Numbered from the stretch's first letter, positions 15,581 to 24,531 are shown. The stretch: 54,409 nucleotides of DNA from CAYUKK01 sp964445305 (GCA_964445305.1 CAYUKK010000016.1:1-54409), one strand, 5' to 3'. Notes: a model not told the origin generated them from the letters alone. Made by a program: numbers and translations.

Positions 15581-17176
15581 ATGAAAAAAACCTGGTTTTT
15601 GTTGACCGCTCTTATTTTTTTTATGTTTGTCCCCTCTCAAGCTCAGGAAATCTGGGAGGGAAGGGGAGTCTGGGCCCACCCGGGGGATTTCGGGAAGAGC
15701 GAAAAAGAAGTGGAGGATTTCTTTTCCCTCCTTAAGAAGTGCCACATCCAGATTGTTGTTCCCCTGATCAAGGACACGGCCGGGCACATCTTCTGGCACA
15801 GTCGCCGGTTTCCGGAAGCGATCCATCCTGAATATAAAGACTTTGACCTTCTCCGCGCCATCACGAATGTTGCTCCCACGTACAAAATCAAAGTCCATGC
15901 CTGGCTGTGCGATTTTCCCGAGGGAAAGGACTCGCCAGCTTTCAAGAGCCATCCCGAGTGGGCGATGCGCAACCCGGAGGGCGGGCTGACCTCGGAGGAA
16001 AAGCTTACTCCAGAGCAAATATACGGGCCTGTTTGGATGTGTCCAGCGCAGCGGCCGGGGTACACTGACCAGTGGCTTCTGCCCATGATCCAGGAAGTCG
16101 TCCAGAACTATCCGGTCGAAGGCATCCATCATGATTACGTCCGCTACCCGGGCGATGTCGCCCCTGATTCCTACTGTTTTTGCGATTACTGTGTGGAAAA
16201 CTATCTCCGTTATAACTTCTTCTATTATCCTTCGCGACCTGAGGCGGCCGTGCCCTTGAAGAATATCCGCTTGCGCCAGGAATCCAACTGGGACCAGGAC
16301 TTCACGGTCAGACCAGCCAACTGGGACCAGATGAGCCGGGAGGAAAAAGCCCGGTTCATCCTTGAGGGGAAATCCATCAACCGGAGCGACCTGGATTATT
16401 TTTTCTATGAGATGCGCTGCGACGCCATCACCCGATTTGTCCGTGAAGCCTGGGAGCTGGCTTCGGCCATCCGGCCGGATATCGAGATGTCAGCGGCCGT
16501 CTTCATCAACCCGATGAAAAGCGGCCGCTTCATCGGCCAGCGCTGGACAGATTTTTTGCCCTGGCTGGACATTACCATGCCCATGACTTATCGGAGCCAT
16601 TTCCAGGGAAGCTTCGAAGATTATCTCCTTTATCTCGGCGATACCGTGCGAGCGCAAGTGGAATGGGTGGCGGAGAGATCGACTCTCCTTGTTGGGCTCG
16701 ATGCCCACTATATTTTCAGGGAAGAGCTCGAGCCCTGGGAGAAGGCCATTCAGCTTCTGAAGTCAGAAAAGGAAGCGAGGTCACCTGATTTTGAAAAAGA
16801 GCTGGCGGGGCTCCTTCAGGCGAATATCGCTTATCTTGCCAGGTTTTCGGCGCCGCGGGCGAAGGAATTGAAGGCGAGGGTCGAGCTTTTCCGGAGGGGA
16901 AAGATTGACCGGGAGGCGATGGCCGAGGCGCTCCGTCGAATTCTCAATGATCCGCCCCCGGGCTTTTTCCCGGGGGACAAACTCATCCGGACGATTGAGG
17001 TGGTGAGGCAGGCTAAAGGCCAGGGAGTTGTTATCTTTGCCGCTTCACACCTGTCAAGAAAGAAGCTCTGGGGAGCGCTCGAGAAAGCTTTTTCCTTTGC
17101 AGCTCAGCCTGCCGAGGAGAAGATTCCCGCCCGAAATCACCTTTCCATCAGAACCTGGAAAGGCCGCCAGAAATAG
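15581..17176 (+). CDS. Secreted glycoside-hydrolase-like 10 (GHL10/YngK-type) protein
   Basis: A 531-aa protein with a signal peptide cut near SQAQ-EIW (residues 1-22). The N-terminal motifs are those of the GHL10 family: GRGVWAHPGDFGKSEKEVEDFF, VVPLIKDTAGHIFWHS, KVHAWLCDFPEG, VEGIHHDYVRYPGD and DFLPWLDITMPMTYR. Asp in HHDYVRYP and the Glu of IEMSAAV lie where catalytic or binding residues are expected. It is predicted to act on a polysaccharide or glycan outside the cytoplasm, but the substrate is unknown for this family. AAGGAGGAAGAG precedes the ATG. It pairs with the secreted protein at 14385 and perhaps the fucosidase at 44859. Confidence 0.82.
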   Translation: MKKTWFLLTALIFFMFVPSQAQEIWEGRGVWAHPGDFGKSEKEVEDFFSLLKKCHIQIVVPLIKDTAGHIFWHSRRFPEAIHPEYKDFDLLRAITNVAPTYKIKVHAWLCDFPEGKDSPAFKSHPEWAMRNPEGGLTSEEKLTPEQIYGPVWMCPAQRPGYTDQWLLPMIQEVVQNYPVEGIHHDYVRYPGDVAPDSYCFCDYCVENYLRYNFFYYPSRPEAAVPLKNIRLRQESNWDQDFTVRPANWDQMSREEKARFILEGKSINRSDLDYFFYEMRCDAITRFVREAWELASAIRPDIEMSAAVFINPMKSGRFIGQRWTDFLPWLDITMPMTYRSHFQGSFEDYLLYLGDTVRAQVEWVAERSTLLVGLDAHYIFREELEPWEKAIQLLKSEKEARSPDFEKELAGLLQANIAYLARFSAPRAKELKARVELFRRGKIDREAMAEALRRILNDPPPGFFPGDKLIRTIEVVRQAKGQGVVIFAASHLSRKKLWGALEKAFSFAAQPAEEKIPARNHLSIRTWKGRQK

Positions 17177-17347
17177 CCTTCGCTGGCTCCGGGGCGCTTC
17201 GGGCGCTCCTTGGCGCAGCTTCAACTTTGCTTTCGCGTGGGAATCGGTCTGAAGCTGGAGAGGTCCTGACGATTTCCGGTCAATCAAGAAGATAAAGGCC
17301 AGGGATATTGGCCGGCGAAGCCAGAACTGAGGTTAAAAACACGGGCC

Positions 17348-18340
17348 TCAAATATCGACGGTTTGGCCGGGAACACCGGCTTCGCGGGCCAGGCGCAGGA
17401 ATAACCCGGCTATGGCCGCATCCTGTACCCCCAGACCGGTCAGGTCGGCAACCGTGATCTCATGGTCATTCTGCCTGCCGGCCTTCAATCCCAGAACAAG
17501 CTCGCCGATTTCCCCGCTGATTTTGTCCAGAGAAATGGCGCCGCTTTTGAGAGCATGATGAACTTCACCCAGACGCCCGCACTGTTCAACCGAATCGCAG
17601 AAAAGCCGGTCAGCCCTGGCCAGGACTTCCGGAAATAGCTCCTGTTTTTCCGGTCCGTCCGAACCCATGGCTGTAATATGCGCCCCGGGTTTAAGCCATT
17701 CGGCCCTGATAATGGCCTCACGGCTCGGTGTCGCCGTGATGATTAAATCGGCCTCTTTAACCGCCTGCGCGGCCGTGGCGGCACCTGAAAAACTCACCTT
17801 GGGGAAGACCGGCTTCATATCCTCGATGTATTTCCAGACATTTTCAGGCCTCCGGCTCCAGGCGGTGACTTTCTCGAAAGAGCGCACTTCAGCCAGAGCT
17901 TTAAGTTGAAACCTGGCCTGAAAGCCAGAACCGATGACCGCTACCTCCGCGATGGAAGCTTTGGCCAGATACTTGGCCGCCACCGCCCCCGCGGCCGCCG
18001 TCCTCAGTTCAGTCAGGTAGCCGCGGTCGAATAGAATGGCCGCCAGCTCACCGGTCTTCGCCTTAAAGACCTGCATTAACCCGTTGCCAACCGGCAGGCC
18101 CCGGCCAGGATTCTGATAAAACCCCGAAGCCACCTTAATGACATAATATTCTTCCTCTTCAATGTAGGCGGCCTTAACGTGCACCTCGCCCTCAAACTCG
18201 GGCAGGTCGAGATTGATGACGCCGGGCAACACCGCTTTGCCCGAGTTGTAAGCGGCAAAAGAGCTTTCAACGGCCCTGATGGCTTCTCTTAAGTTGACCA
18301 GGTCTTTGATTTCCGGTTCGAAATAAAGTCTCATTCCCAT
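17348..18340 (-). CDS. Ornithine cyclodeaminase / mu-crystallin family protein
   Basis: A 330-aa NAD(P)-dependent enzyme of the OCD/mu-crystallin family. It shows the N-terminal substrate domain, LTELRTAAAGAVAAKYLA, the Rossmann motif VIGSGFQARFQLKAL, ITATPSREAII, AHITAMGSDGPEKQEL and VADLTGLGVQDAAIAG. The family includes ornithine cyclodeaminase, alanine dehydrogenase, ketimine reductases and the ectoine-linked EutC. The tract GAVAAKYLA and the GSDGPEKQEL segment are generic, so the substrate cannot be set. It stands alone on the minus strand with no related pathway genes beside it. Confidence 0.85.
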   Translation of the reverse strand: MGMRLYFEPEIKDLVNLREAIRAVESSFAAYNSGKAVLPGVINLDLPEFEGEVHVKAAYIEEEEYYVIKVASGFYQNPGRGLPVGNGLMQVFKAKTGELAAILFDRGYLTELRTAAAGAVAAKYLAKASIAEVAVIGSGFQARFQLKALAEVRSFEKVTAWSRRPENVWKYIEDMKPVFPKVSFSGAATAAQAVKEADLIITATPSREAIIRAEWLKPGAHITAMGSDGPEKQELFPEVLARADRLFCDSVEQCGRLGEVHHALKSGAISLDKISGEIGELVLGLKAGRQNDHEITVADLTGLGVQDAAIAGLFLRLAREAGVPGQTVDI

Positions 18341-18683
18341 GGTCCTGATCCTGGCTATTTCAGTTCCCCGGGTTGCCGGGGGTTTTCAATCCTGACTGGA
18401 AGCGGAGCTGATCTTCCGGCTTTATCCTGGCCGACAAACATAGTCCGATGCGGGAAAGGTGGGGAAATTTCCTCTCGGTGCGATCTGAATATCAAGGCCC
18501 CGCGATCAGTTATCATCTCCCACGATCCCCGGGCCATAACATCTTATTTTTTCAAGATGAAATGGTCAAGGAGATGGTGATTCTTCTTGGCTTTTTTTAT
18601 GAGGTCTTTTTCCATCAGGATGGGCCCGGAGTGGGGCGCGAGACCTTCCGGGCGCAGGCTGTTTTCCCCCTCGACAGAGGAAA
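18341..18683. other. Intergenic region between the OCD-family and hemerythrin genes
   Basis: 343 bp without a gene I can support. The only structure I see is a small hairpin, CCCCGG (18366-18371), loop GTTG, CCGGGG (18376-18381), in what would be the leader of the OCD-family mRNA. A 60-codon open frame on the minus strand (18355-18537) lacks a ribosome site. Confidence 0.5.
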
Positions 18684-19265
18684 TCAACAGTATTTGTTTC
18701 GGAGCTCTTCAAGAATCGATTCAAAATACTCATGCTTGCCTTCGCCAACGATTTCCTTTTCGACTCGCTCAAATTCTTTTTCCAGTTTTTTCTTGTCCGT
18801 ATCGGTAAGGCGAGCATCGCCCATCGGATAGAGAATGTTATCCTCCTTGAAAATATGTTGATTCAGAATCGAGATATAGGCTCTGGCGTGTCGGGCAAAA
18901 TCAAGCCCAGCCCTTTTCTCCCCTTGAGCCAATCGCCCGACAGCGTCTTTCATAGCCCGGACTTCATTTCGGCCTTCCTCGTGCTCGGCTAACATGACGC
19001 CGATTGGCCCTCCCTGTTGGGGAACGCCCGCCTTTTCCATGGCCGGAAAGAGCAAATCCTCCTCCTTGGCATGATGGCACCGGTCAGCAAAACCAGTGAT
19101 GAATTCAAGTGCCCGCCTGAGATGGTCGATTTCAACTTGTTCTCCGTCCTCCAACTTTTTTGCCAGATTTTCCAGCACTTTCAGCATGGTTTGGATGGCC
19201 TCATGTTCAGCCATGAGAATTTGAGTTGGGCTGAGTTTTTCTCCCGCCGTTTTCTCTTTTTTCAT
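18684..19265 (-). CDS. Hemerythrin HHE-domain protein
   Basis: A 193-aa four-helix hemerythrin-like protein. Ligand candidates occur in the expected order: MAEHEAIQTML, DRCHHAKEEDLLFPAME (HxxxE), LAEHEEGRNEV and HARAYISILNQHIFKEDNILYPM (H-xxx-E/D). These would hold a non-haem di-iron centre that binds oxygen or nitric oxide. A 30-residue charged C-terminal tail follows. Its ATG overlaps the TGA of the Rrf2 regulator (ATGA), so the two are co-translated. In an anaerobe with many Fe-S proteins this fits oxygen/NO sensing or Fe-S repair, but no enzymatic partner is adjacent. Confidence 0.88.
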   Translation of the reverse strand: MKKEKTAGEKLSPTQILMAEHEAIQTMLKVLENLAKKLEDGEQVEIDHLRRALEFITGFADRCHHAKEEDLLFPAMEKAGVPQQGGPIGVMLAEHEEGRNEVRAMKDAVGRLAQGEKRAGLDFARHARAYISILNQHIFKEDNILYPMGDARLTDTDKKKLEKEFERVEKEIVGEGKHEYFESILEELRNKYC

Positions 19266-19714
19266 GGTCTAAACCTCCTCTTATCGATGAGGGCCGACAA
19301 AGAGGCTGGATGGCTTATTCTTGAGAGGTCTTTCAGAGTCAGTTTTTTCAGCTCGTCAACAAGGCTGGCCTCGAGCTCCAGGATCTTTTGTCTTAAAGCA
19401 CAGGTCTTGATGTCCGGGCAGATTTTTTTCTGAAAGAGACATTCCTGAAGCTCAACCTGTCCCTGAAAGGCTTCGATGACGTTGAGAATTCTTATGTCAG
19501 CCGGATCCAGCTCGAGCCAGAAGCCGCCCCCTTTGCCCCTGGATGATTTCAAGAACCCCTTTTTCTGCAAATCCTGAAGAATTCTCCGCAAGAATTGTCG
19601 GGAAATTCCCATCTTTTCGGATAGATTGGCCGTATCGACCCTTTTTCCTTTGGATGGAGCCATCAACAGGAGAGCCTTTAAGGCCGCATCCGTGTCGCGT
19701 CTCAAAAGTTTCAT
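19262..19714 (-). CDS. Rrf2-family iron-sulfur transcriptional regulator
   Basis: A 150-aa Rrf2 protein with a winged helix at residues 1-80 (RDTDAALKALLLMA, MGISRQFLRRILQDLQKKGFLKSSRGKGGGF) and the cluster-binding triad C92, C99 and C105 (C-x6-C-x5-C), as in IscR/NsrR relatives. It probably senses NO, oxygen or Fe-S status. The gene is first in the unit with the hemerythrin protein. A perfect 23-bp palindrome 9 bp before its start codon overlaps the probable promoter and is most likely its own operator. Confidence 0.92.
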   Translation of the reverse strand: MKLLRRDTDAALKALLLMAPSKGKRVDTANLSEKMGISRQFLRRILQDLQKKGFLKSSRGKGGGFWLELDPADIRILNVIEAFQGQVELQECLFQKKICPDIKTCALRQKILELEASLVDELKKLTLKDLSRISHPASLSALIDKRRFRP

Positions 19715-19723
19715 TCCATCAAG

Positions 19724-19746
19724 AATGATACTATAATAGTATCATT
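19724..19746. promoter_or_regulatory. 23-bp palindromic operator upstream of the Rrf2 gene
   Basis: AATGATACTAT-A-ATAGTATCATT, a perfect 11-bp inverted repeat around one base, ending 10 bp before the rrf2 start (19714). On the minus strand it overlaps candidate -10 hexamers (TACTAT with TTGTTA 17 bp upstream, or TATCAT with TTGAAA), so a bound Rrf2 protein would block RNA polymerase. Length and position fit the AT-rich dyads bound by Rrf2 proteins. Confidence 0.75.
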
Positions 19747-19970
19747 ATTTCAAGAGGATAACAAAATTGAAGATTCTTGGTTTATCATTAGCCCCCCAAT
19801 TCAAGGGTACAGGCGGAGCTCGATCGCCGGGCGCCTTGCCCTTCTCCCTGAGACTTCTCATGAGCTTCTGATGACCGCAGAATTTTCGTTGAACTTTTGA
19901 ATAGGAACCTGAACAGGGATGTTAAGAAGAGGTTAAGAGCGCGGGGAGCTATCCCGGGATGCGACTGAGC

Positions 19971-21929
19971 TCAAGGGTTAGACTTCGCGGGTGGAGGAAG
20001 CCTCCTGTACCATAAGAAATAGAGGCCAGTGAGGGAAATGGCGAGGATAGCCCCGGCAACTGCCGCGGCGCGGTACTGCCGGATGATCAGAAACATGGGC
20101 AACATCAGCATAGTCAGCTGCCAGAAGAAGGCAAAGGGAAGCGACGCCAGGTCGAATTTGTGCTCAGCCTTCATGGCCTCTGCCTCCTCGGCCGAAAGGA
20201 TTTTCCGCAGCGGGCCCCACAGCCCGAAGGGTCTTGTTTTCCGGTAGAATTTCTCGAGAACGGCCCGGTCGGTTGGAGGACGGAGATAGGTGGCGAACAG
20301 GCTGCCGAGCGTGCCCATGGCGACCATGTAGACAATCTGCTGCCACTCCGGCATGACCGGGATGAGAATCCTCTGGACGAGCGCCGCGGCCAGGCCGAGA
20401 AGCGTGCCCAGGGCAAACCCGCTCCCGTTGAACCGCCACCAGTAGAGGCGGAGCACCGTCGGGACCATCGTCCCCCCGACAAGGCCCATGGTCAGCCAGC
20501 CCCAGATGTCGTTGATGTTTTTGGTGGAGTAGGCGGTCGAAAACCCGATGAGCATGACCAGGGCGCCGAACGCGTAGCTCATATGGATCAGCTCTCTATT
20601 TTTTGCCTTGGGTCGGATATAGCCCTGGTAGAGGTCGCGCGTCAGGAACCCGGTGCTTGCGTTAACAATGGCGTTGAACGTGGACATGGCCGCAGCCAGG
20701 AAGGATACGAGAATTAGCCCTCGAAGCCCCACCGGGATGCTCATCAAAAGAACGGCCGGCAGGATCCGCTCCGGGTCCACGGTGCCGTGATAGCTCAGGA
20801 GGCTGAGTTTGGAGCTCCAGTCCTGGCCGAGAAGATGCGCCAACCCGTTGATCAGAGCGGGCGAGAATGCCTGGGGATGATTCATGATTCGGGAGATGAG
20901 CTCCGGCCACTCGTTTTGCGGGACTGAGCCAACCTGCGTCTTGATCAGCTCCGCCGCCTGTGTCAGGACCGTTTGGTCCGGGAAGAGGCTTTTGATGAGG
21001 AGGAGCCCCAGGACGACAAAGCTCATCATCAGCGGCCAGCGGAGCATGAACGTCCAGCCAGCTGTGAAGCTGAGAAGACCACAATCACGGTCGCTCCGGG
21101 CGCCGAAAAACCGCGGGTCGGCGCCAGTGCCCAGGCCCTGGATAATGGTCTTCCCCAGATAAAAAAGCGTCATCATGAGGAGGAAGCTGTACTGTTCGTA
21201 GCCGGCTGGCATCGGAGTTTTCCATTGCGGGAGCGCGCTCAGCCAGTCGGGGTTGCCGGTGACGGAAGTGGCCAGCGACCCGAGGTCGGCGACACCGGCG
21301 ATCCTCGTTACAGCCAGGGCGACAATGAAACCGACGCCGATCCAGATGCAGATGGACTGGAAGATATCGGTGAAGACGACGCCGTAGAACCCCGCCTCGA
21401 TGGTGTAGAGCCCGGTAACGACCATCATGACCAGCGAGCAGACGAGCGGCGAGAGAGGCAGGAACATGGAAAGGAAGAGCCCGGCTCCTTTGAAGGAGTA
21501 CGCAAGGAGCGCCAGGTTGATGATGACCGAAGAGACGACCGACATGAGCCGCGCGAAGTGACCCCAGAAGTCCGTGCCGAAGCGGAAGATCATCCACTCG
21601 GCGCCGGTGATGACTCCCGAACGGCGATGCCATTTTCCCGCCCAGAGCATGAAGAAGATGAGGACAAGGCCCGCCCCGCCGCGGAATTCGACATAAATCC
21701 CGCGCGGTCCGAGAAGAAAGAGGAACGAGGTGATGATCATCGTCCCCGTCATGTCGAACCAGAAGGTCATCTGGGAAAGACCGAGAGCCCACCAGGGAAG
21801 CCGGCGACCGGCCAGGAAATAATGCTCCAGGCTGGTGGCCGCTTTCCTACGGAAATGGGAGCCGATGCCGATGAGGATGACGAAGTAAAGAACGATGACG
21901 ATGTAGTCGCCAGGTCGGAGATATCGCAC
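19971..21929 (-). CDS. Sodium:solute symporter family (SSS) transporter
   Basis: A 652-aa membrane protein with about 13-15 hydrophobic segments. The start YIVIVLYFVILIGIGSHF and LEHYFLAGRRLPWWALGLSQMTFWFDMTG match the SSS fold (LeuT-like core), in which Na+ drives uptake of sugars, amino acids, nucleosides or vitamins. The GTG at 21929 follows AGGGG. Near residue 525-560 a cytoplasmic segment (RPPTDRAVLEKFYRKTRPFG) resembles the sugar/polyol branch of SSS proteins, but the substrate is not certain. It lies 37 bp downstream of a cupin gene and shares its promoter. Confidence 0.9.
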   Translation of the reverse strand: MRYLRPGDYIVIVLYFVILIGIGSHFRRKAATSLEHYFLAGRRLPWWALGLSQMTFWFDMTGTMIITSFLFLLGPRGIYVEFRGGAGLVLIFFMLWAGKWHRRSGVITGAEWMIFRFGTDFWGHFARLMSVVSSVIINLALLAYSFKGAGLFLSMFLPLSPLVCSLVMMVVTGLYTIEAGFYGVVFTDIFQSICIWIGVGFIVALAVTRIAGVADLGSLATSVTGNPDWLSALPQWKTPMPAGYEQYSFLLMMTLFYLGKTIIQGLGTGADPRFFGARSDRDCGLLSFTAGWTFMLRWPLMMSFVVLGLLLIKSLFPDQTVLTQAAELIKTQVGSVPQNEWPELISRIMNHPQAFSPALINGLAHLLGQDWSSKLSLLSYHGTVDPERILPAVLLMSIPVGLRGLILVSFLAAAMSTFNAIVNASTGFLTRDLYQGYIRPKAKNRELIHMSYAFGALVMLIGFSTAYSTKNINDIWGWLTMGLVGGTMVPTVLRLYWWRFNGSGFALGTLLGLAAALVQRILIPVMPEWQQIVYMVAMGTLGSLFATYLRPPTDRAVLEKFYRKTRPFGLWGPLRKILSAEEAEAMKAEHKFDLASLPFAFFWQLTMLMLPMFLIIRQYRAAAVAGAILAISLTGLYFLWYRRLPPPAKSNP

Positions 21930-21966
21930 GGTCCCCTAAAACCGGTTTCGCATCATCTCGGATGTC

Positions 21967-22314
21967 TCAATATTCCCCGCGGTTCGGCACGATACAGATG
22001 AACTCGAAGTCTTCAGCGAAGGGATTCTCGAATTGGTGCAGGGCGTTCGGGGGGACGAGAGCGAAATCTTTCTCGGCGATTTCGTGCTCTATTCCGTCCA
22101 GGATCAGCCGGCCCTTACCGGACATGACATAATTGACGTGCTCCCAATCGTGCCGATGCTTCGGCGTATGCCCTCCCGGTGCAATCTTGAAGACCCGCAA
22201 CGTATACTGCTCCCAACCTTCATTTTTCCCTAAGGGAATTTTTTTGGTGACTCCCCGAGCGCCCTCCATCGTGACCCGGACTTCTTCCAAATCACCGTAT
22301 TTCCTGACGGGCAT
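21967..22314 (-). CDS. Small cupin-domain protein
   Basis: A 115-aa single-domain cupin. Motif 1 is GGHTPKHRHDWEHVNYVMSGKG with the His/His/Glu metal ligands; motif 2 is PPNALHQFENP with the last His. The start ATG 22314 has AAGGAG 6-7 bp upstream; the longer open frame to 22488 crosses the promoter and is not used. Such cupins act as sugar isomerases, dioxygenases or binding proteins. It shares a transcript with the SSS transporter, suggesting uptake and handling of one small carbohydrate-like compound. Confidence 0.87.
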   Translation of the reverse strand: MPVRKYGDLEEVRVTMEGARGVTKKIPLGKNEGWEQYTLRVFKIAPGGHTPKHRHDWEHVNYVMSGKGRLILDGIEHEIAEKDFALVPPNALHQFENPFAEDFEFICIVPNRGEY

Positions 22315-22372
22315 TGTCTTTCTCCTTGCTAATCTATCTACGTTTAAAACCGGTCGATTAGAGTCACGATGA

Positions 22373-22398
22373 CCACTCCCGGAGTGAAGGGGGAGTGG
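22373..22398 (-). promoter_or_regulatory. Hairpin in the leader of the cupin-SSS mRNA
   Basis: CCACTCCC (22373-22380) and GGGAGTGG (22391-22398) form a perfect 8-bp stem with a 10-nt loop. It sits between the promoter (22424-22452) and the cupin start (22314), so it is transcribed. There is no T-run, so it is not a plain terminator; it may be a stabiliser or a protein/attenuation site. Confidence 0.55.
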
Positions 22399-22423
22399 GC
22401 GTCGCCTGATGAGCGCGGGGATT

Positions 22424-22452
22424 ATTGTATCGATTCGGGAAATCGCTTTCAA
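22424..22452 (-). promoter_or_regulatory. Sigma-70 promoter of the cupin-SSS unit
   Basis: Minus strand TTGAAA (22452-22447), a 17-bp spacer and TACAAT (22429-22424). Predicted leader about 100 nt to the cupin ATG. The remainder of the 22315-22636 gap holds nothing else I can support. Confidence 0.65.
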
Positions 22453-22636
22453 CCCGAAGACGAGCTGGGACGCATCCTCTCGCTCCATGATGAAAAGCGA
22501 AAGAATTGGATGCTTGATTTTTGCAGACCGGAACAGCGCCTCATTGTCCCTGACAGGGAGGTTGATATCGCTCCACTACGGATAAAGAGGGCATCTGGAA
22601 GCCGGCGTTAGAAATCCGTCATCAAGCGCCGCAACC

Positions 22637-24430
22637 TCATCCTGGCTTTTCCCGCCGCGATGAACGGTTTTCTCTTTTATTGTAAACGACAAGAATTGTC
22701 ACGAGAATCGAGGCCAATATCGTCGCTAAAATCTGGCGAGCTCGTGAATGCGGCGGACCCTTGTAGAAAGCGACAACTTCGTAGGTTCCGGGAGGCAAGG
22801 GCCCGATCCTTATTCTTGCATCAGGGCCAAGGCTTTTTCTGATGGATGGCTGGCTTAACTCTCTTTGGTTGACCATTATTTTCCAGTCAGGGAAGTAAAT
22901 TTGGTTAATGGTTATCGTGTCCTTCTTGTGGAGCGTTGTCTTGAAGCGAATTCTGAATGGGGAATGGCCTTTTTGGTAGAAGATCTTACTTCTGGATTCT
23001 GTTTCGACAAGGGGTCGGCCGTTTCCTCTCGGCCCCAACCCGATGACTTTTTCGGCGCCGTTTTTTGGCGTGTATTCCCAGGTGACGGCGAATGTGTGAA
23101 ACCCCGTCCTGAGGTTTCTCAAGAACAAATAATATCCCCTTTTGAAATCGACTCGACTTTGCGGTTTAAAGGCCGGCAGTTGCCAGAGAACGGTGATGCC
23201 GATGAGCGCACCGTAGAGCATTTTTTTTAGAACAGGGATTCTGCCCCTCAAGAAAAGGGCCAGGCCGGAAATGGCCAATGCTTGGAAAATCGCTGTGACC
23301 GAGAGCAAACGCCAAGGAAACTGGACAAACCGGAGGGGCAAAAATTTGTCCCACAGGAGGGTGCTCAATGGGCTCATCATAAGAATGAGGACAAGGTAGA
23401 TAAGGAAGGAATGTCGGATGAGTCTCGTTCTGTAGCTTAAGCAGAAACCAAGACAAGCCACCGTAAAGTGGATTGTCCCCAAGGGAAGGGGCAGGCTGTC
23501 ATCCGGCGAAGGACCGGAATTGCCGAACCCCCAGAACCTTGAAAAAAACTGCGGCCAATGAACAACGTGGGCCGATGCCCGGTAAGGACCCTCGATCAAA
23601 CGATTCATTTGGACATAGGGCCTCATCTGGATAAGGGGAAACCAATAGGACGATGTCCACAAAAAAGCCAAGAGTGCTGCGACTGAGATATGGACCAGGT
23701 ATTGATGGCGATAAGCCAATTCCTTTGCCTGGAGTATGGCCAGCAGAGCGAAAGCCGGGACATAGAAAAGCGCCGTCGCCGGATGGGAAAGGATTACCAG
23801 GCCGAAGAAAAACACAAGAAAAGCCAGATTAAGGATGGAGACTCGGCCGTTTATCTCCATGGTCTTGGCGAATCGAAAGAGGAAGAGAAGGGGCAAGGGA
23901 GTAAGGAGCATAGCCATTAATTCGCTCAGGGCGCCCCGGACGAAAAGGTTAACATAAAGGTAGGGAGTGAGCAGGAACATGATGGCCACAAAGAGAGCGG
24001 CGGAGTATTCCTTGACCAGGAGAAGTGCAATTTCAAAAACAGCTATAGAACCAAGGATAAACAGAAAGAGGAGGAGGACATAGAAAACATAGAGGGGATA
24101 TCCGGGCAAGATGGAGAACAGCAGGCCAGCGAAGAAAAAGCCAGGCTGATAAAAAACGAAAGTCGGATATCCATAGCCGCCAAACAAATCGGGCATCCAG
24201 CGGGGATAAAGATTTCCGCTTAAAAACGATTTCCTCACCTGGTCGAGCAAAACGAAATAGCGCCAGTCCTCATGGGAAGAAAACCAGCTACCGCTAAAAA
24301 CAAGGTTGGAAAGGGCCAGAAGGGCAGACAGACAGATGAAAAGGTAGCAAGCAGCCTTAACGAAGAAGAACCGCTTTTGAACAGAGCGGCCGGGAGGCGC
24401 GTTGGCGCGCTGTTTTGCCGCAATCACCAT
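22637..24430 (-). CDS. Large multi-spanning membrane protein (PTPS-related/glycosyltransferase-like)
   Basis: About 597 aa with roughly 11-12 membrane helices over the first 400 residues, then a soluble C-terminal domain (beta-rich, ending IRIGPLPPGTYEVVAFYKG) and a final helix. The early luminal loop HEDWRYFVLLDQVRKSFLSG followed by YPRWMPDLFGGYGYPTFVFY is typical of the membrane proteins labelled 6-pyruvoyl-tetrahydropterin-synthase-related, which resemble GT-C glycosyltransferases. That suggests lipid-linked sugar transfer to an envelope glycan. The start is uncertain: the open frame reaches a TTG at 24517, but TTGACA (24463-24468) with TATTCT (24439-24444) puts transcription at about 24432, favouring the ATG at 24430. 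Confidence 0.75.
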   Translation of the reverse strand: MVIAAKQRANAPPGRSVQKRFFFVKAACYLFICLSALLALSNLVFSGSWFSSHEDWRYFVLLDQVRKSFLSGNLYPRWMPDLFGGYGYPTFVFYQPGFFFAGLLFSILPGYPLYVFYVLLLFLFILGSIAVFEIALLLVKEYSAALFVAIMFLLTPYLYVNLFVRGALSELMAMLLTPLPLLFLFRFAKTMEINGRVSILNLAFLVFFFGLVILSHPATALFYVPAFALLAILQAKELAYRHQYLVHISVAALLAFLWTSSYWFPLIQMRPYVQMNRLIEGPYRASAHVVHWPQFFSRFWGFGNSGPSPDDSLPLPLGTIHFTVACLGFCLSYRTRLIRHSFLIYLVLILMMSPLSTLLWDKFLPLRFVQFPWRLLSVTAIFQALAISGLALFLRGRIPVLKKMLYGALIGITVLWQLPAFKPQSRVDFKRGYYLFLRNLRTGFHTFAVTWEYTPKNGAEKVIGLGPRGNGRPLVETESRSKIFYQKGHSPFRIRFKTTLHKKDTITINQIYFPDWKIMVNQRELSQPSIRKSLGPDARIRIGPLPPGTYEVVAFYKGPPHSRARQILATILASILVTILVVYNKRENRSSRREKPG

Positions 24431-24438
24431 CGGGAGGA

Positions 24439-24468
24439 AGAATAAATCATGACTCGAGAATTTGTCAA
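24439..24468 (-). promoter_or_regulatory. Candidate promoter of the large membrane protein gene
   Basis: Minus strand TTGACA (24468-24463), an 18-bp spacer and TATTCT (24444-24439). The predicted start of transcription is only a few bases from the ATG at 24430, so the mRNA would be nearly leaderless. Confidence 0.4.
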
Positions 24469-24501
24469 AGGCATGGCCAGGCCGTCGCTGGGAAGATGGC
24501 G

Positions 24502-24531
24502 TTGCAATCTTCTCCAAGCATCATCTATAAT
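24502..24531 (+). promoter_or_regulatory. Sigma-70 promoter of the octaheme cytochrome gene
   Basis: TTGCAA (24502-24507), an 18-bp spacer and a perfect TATAAT (24526-24531), 37 bp upstream of the cytochrome ATG. It is divergent from the membrane protein promoter. Confidence 0.6.

Noticed and set aside
18355..18537. 60-codon minus-strand frame just upstream of the OCD-family gene
   Set aside because: No ribosome site, no recognisable sequence; treated as leader or intergenic DNA.
22369..22611. 80-codon plus-strand frame
   Set aside because: It overlaps the cupin promoter and leader hairpin on the other strand and has no supporting signal.
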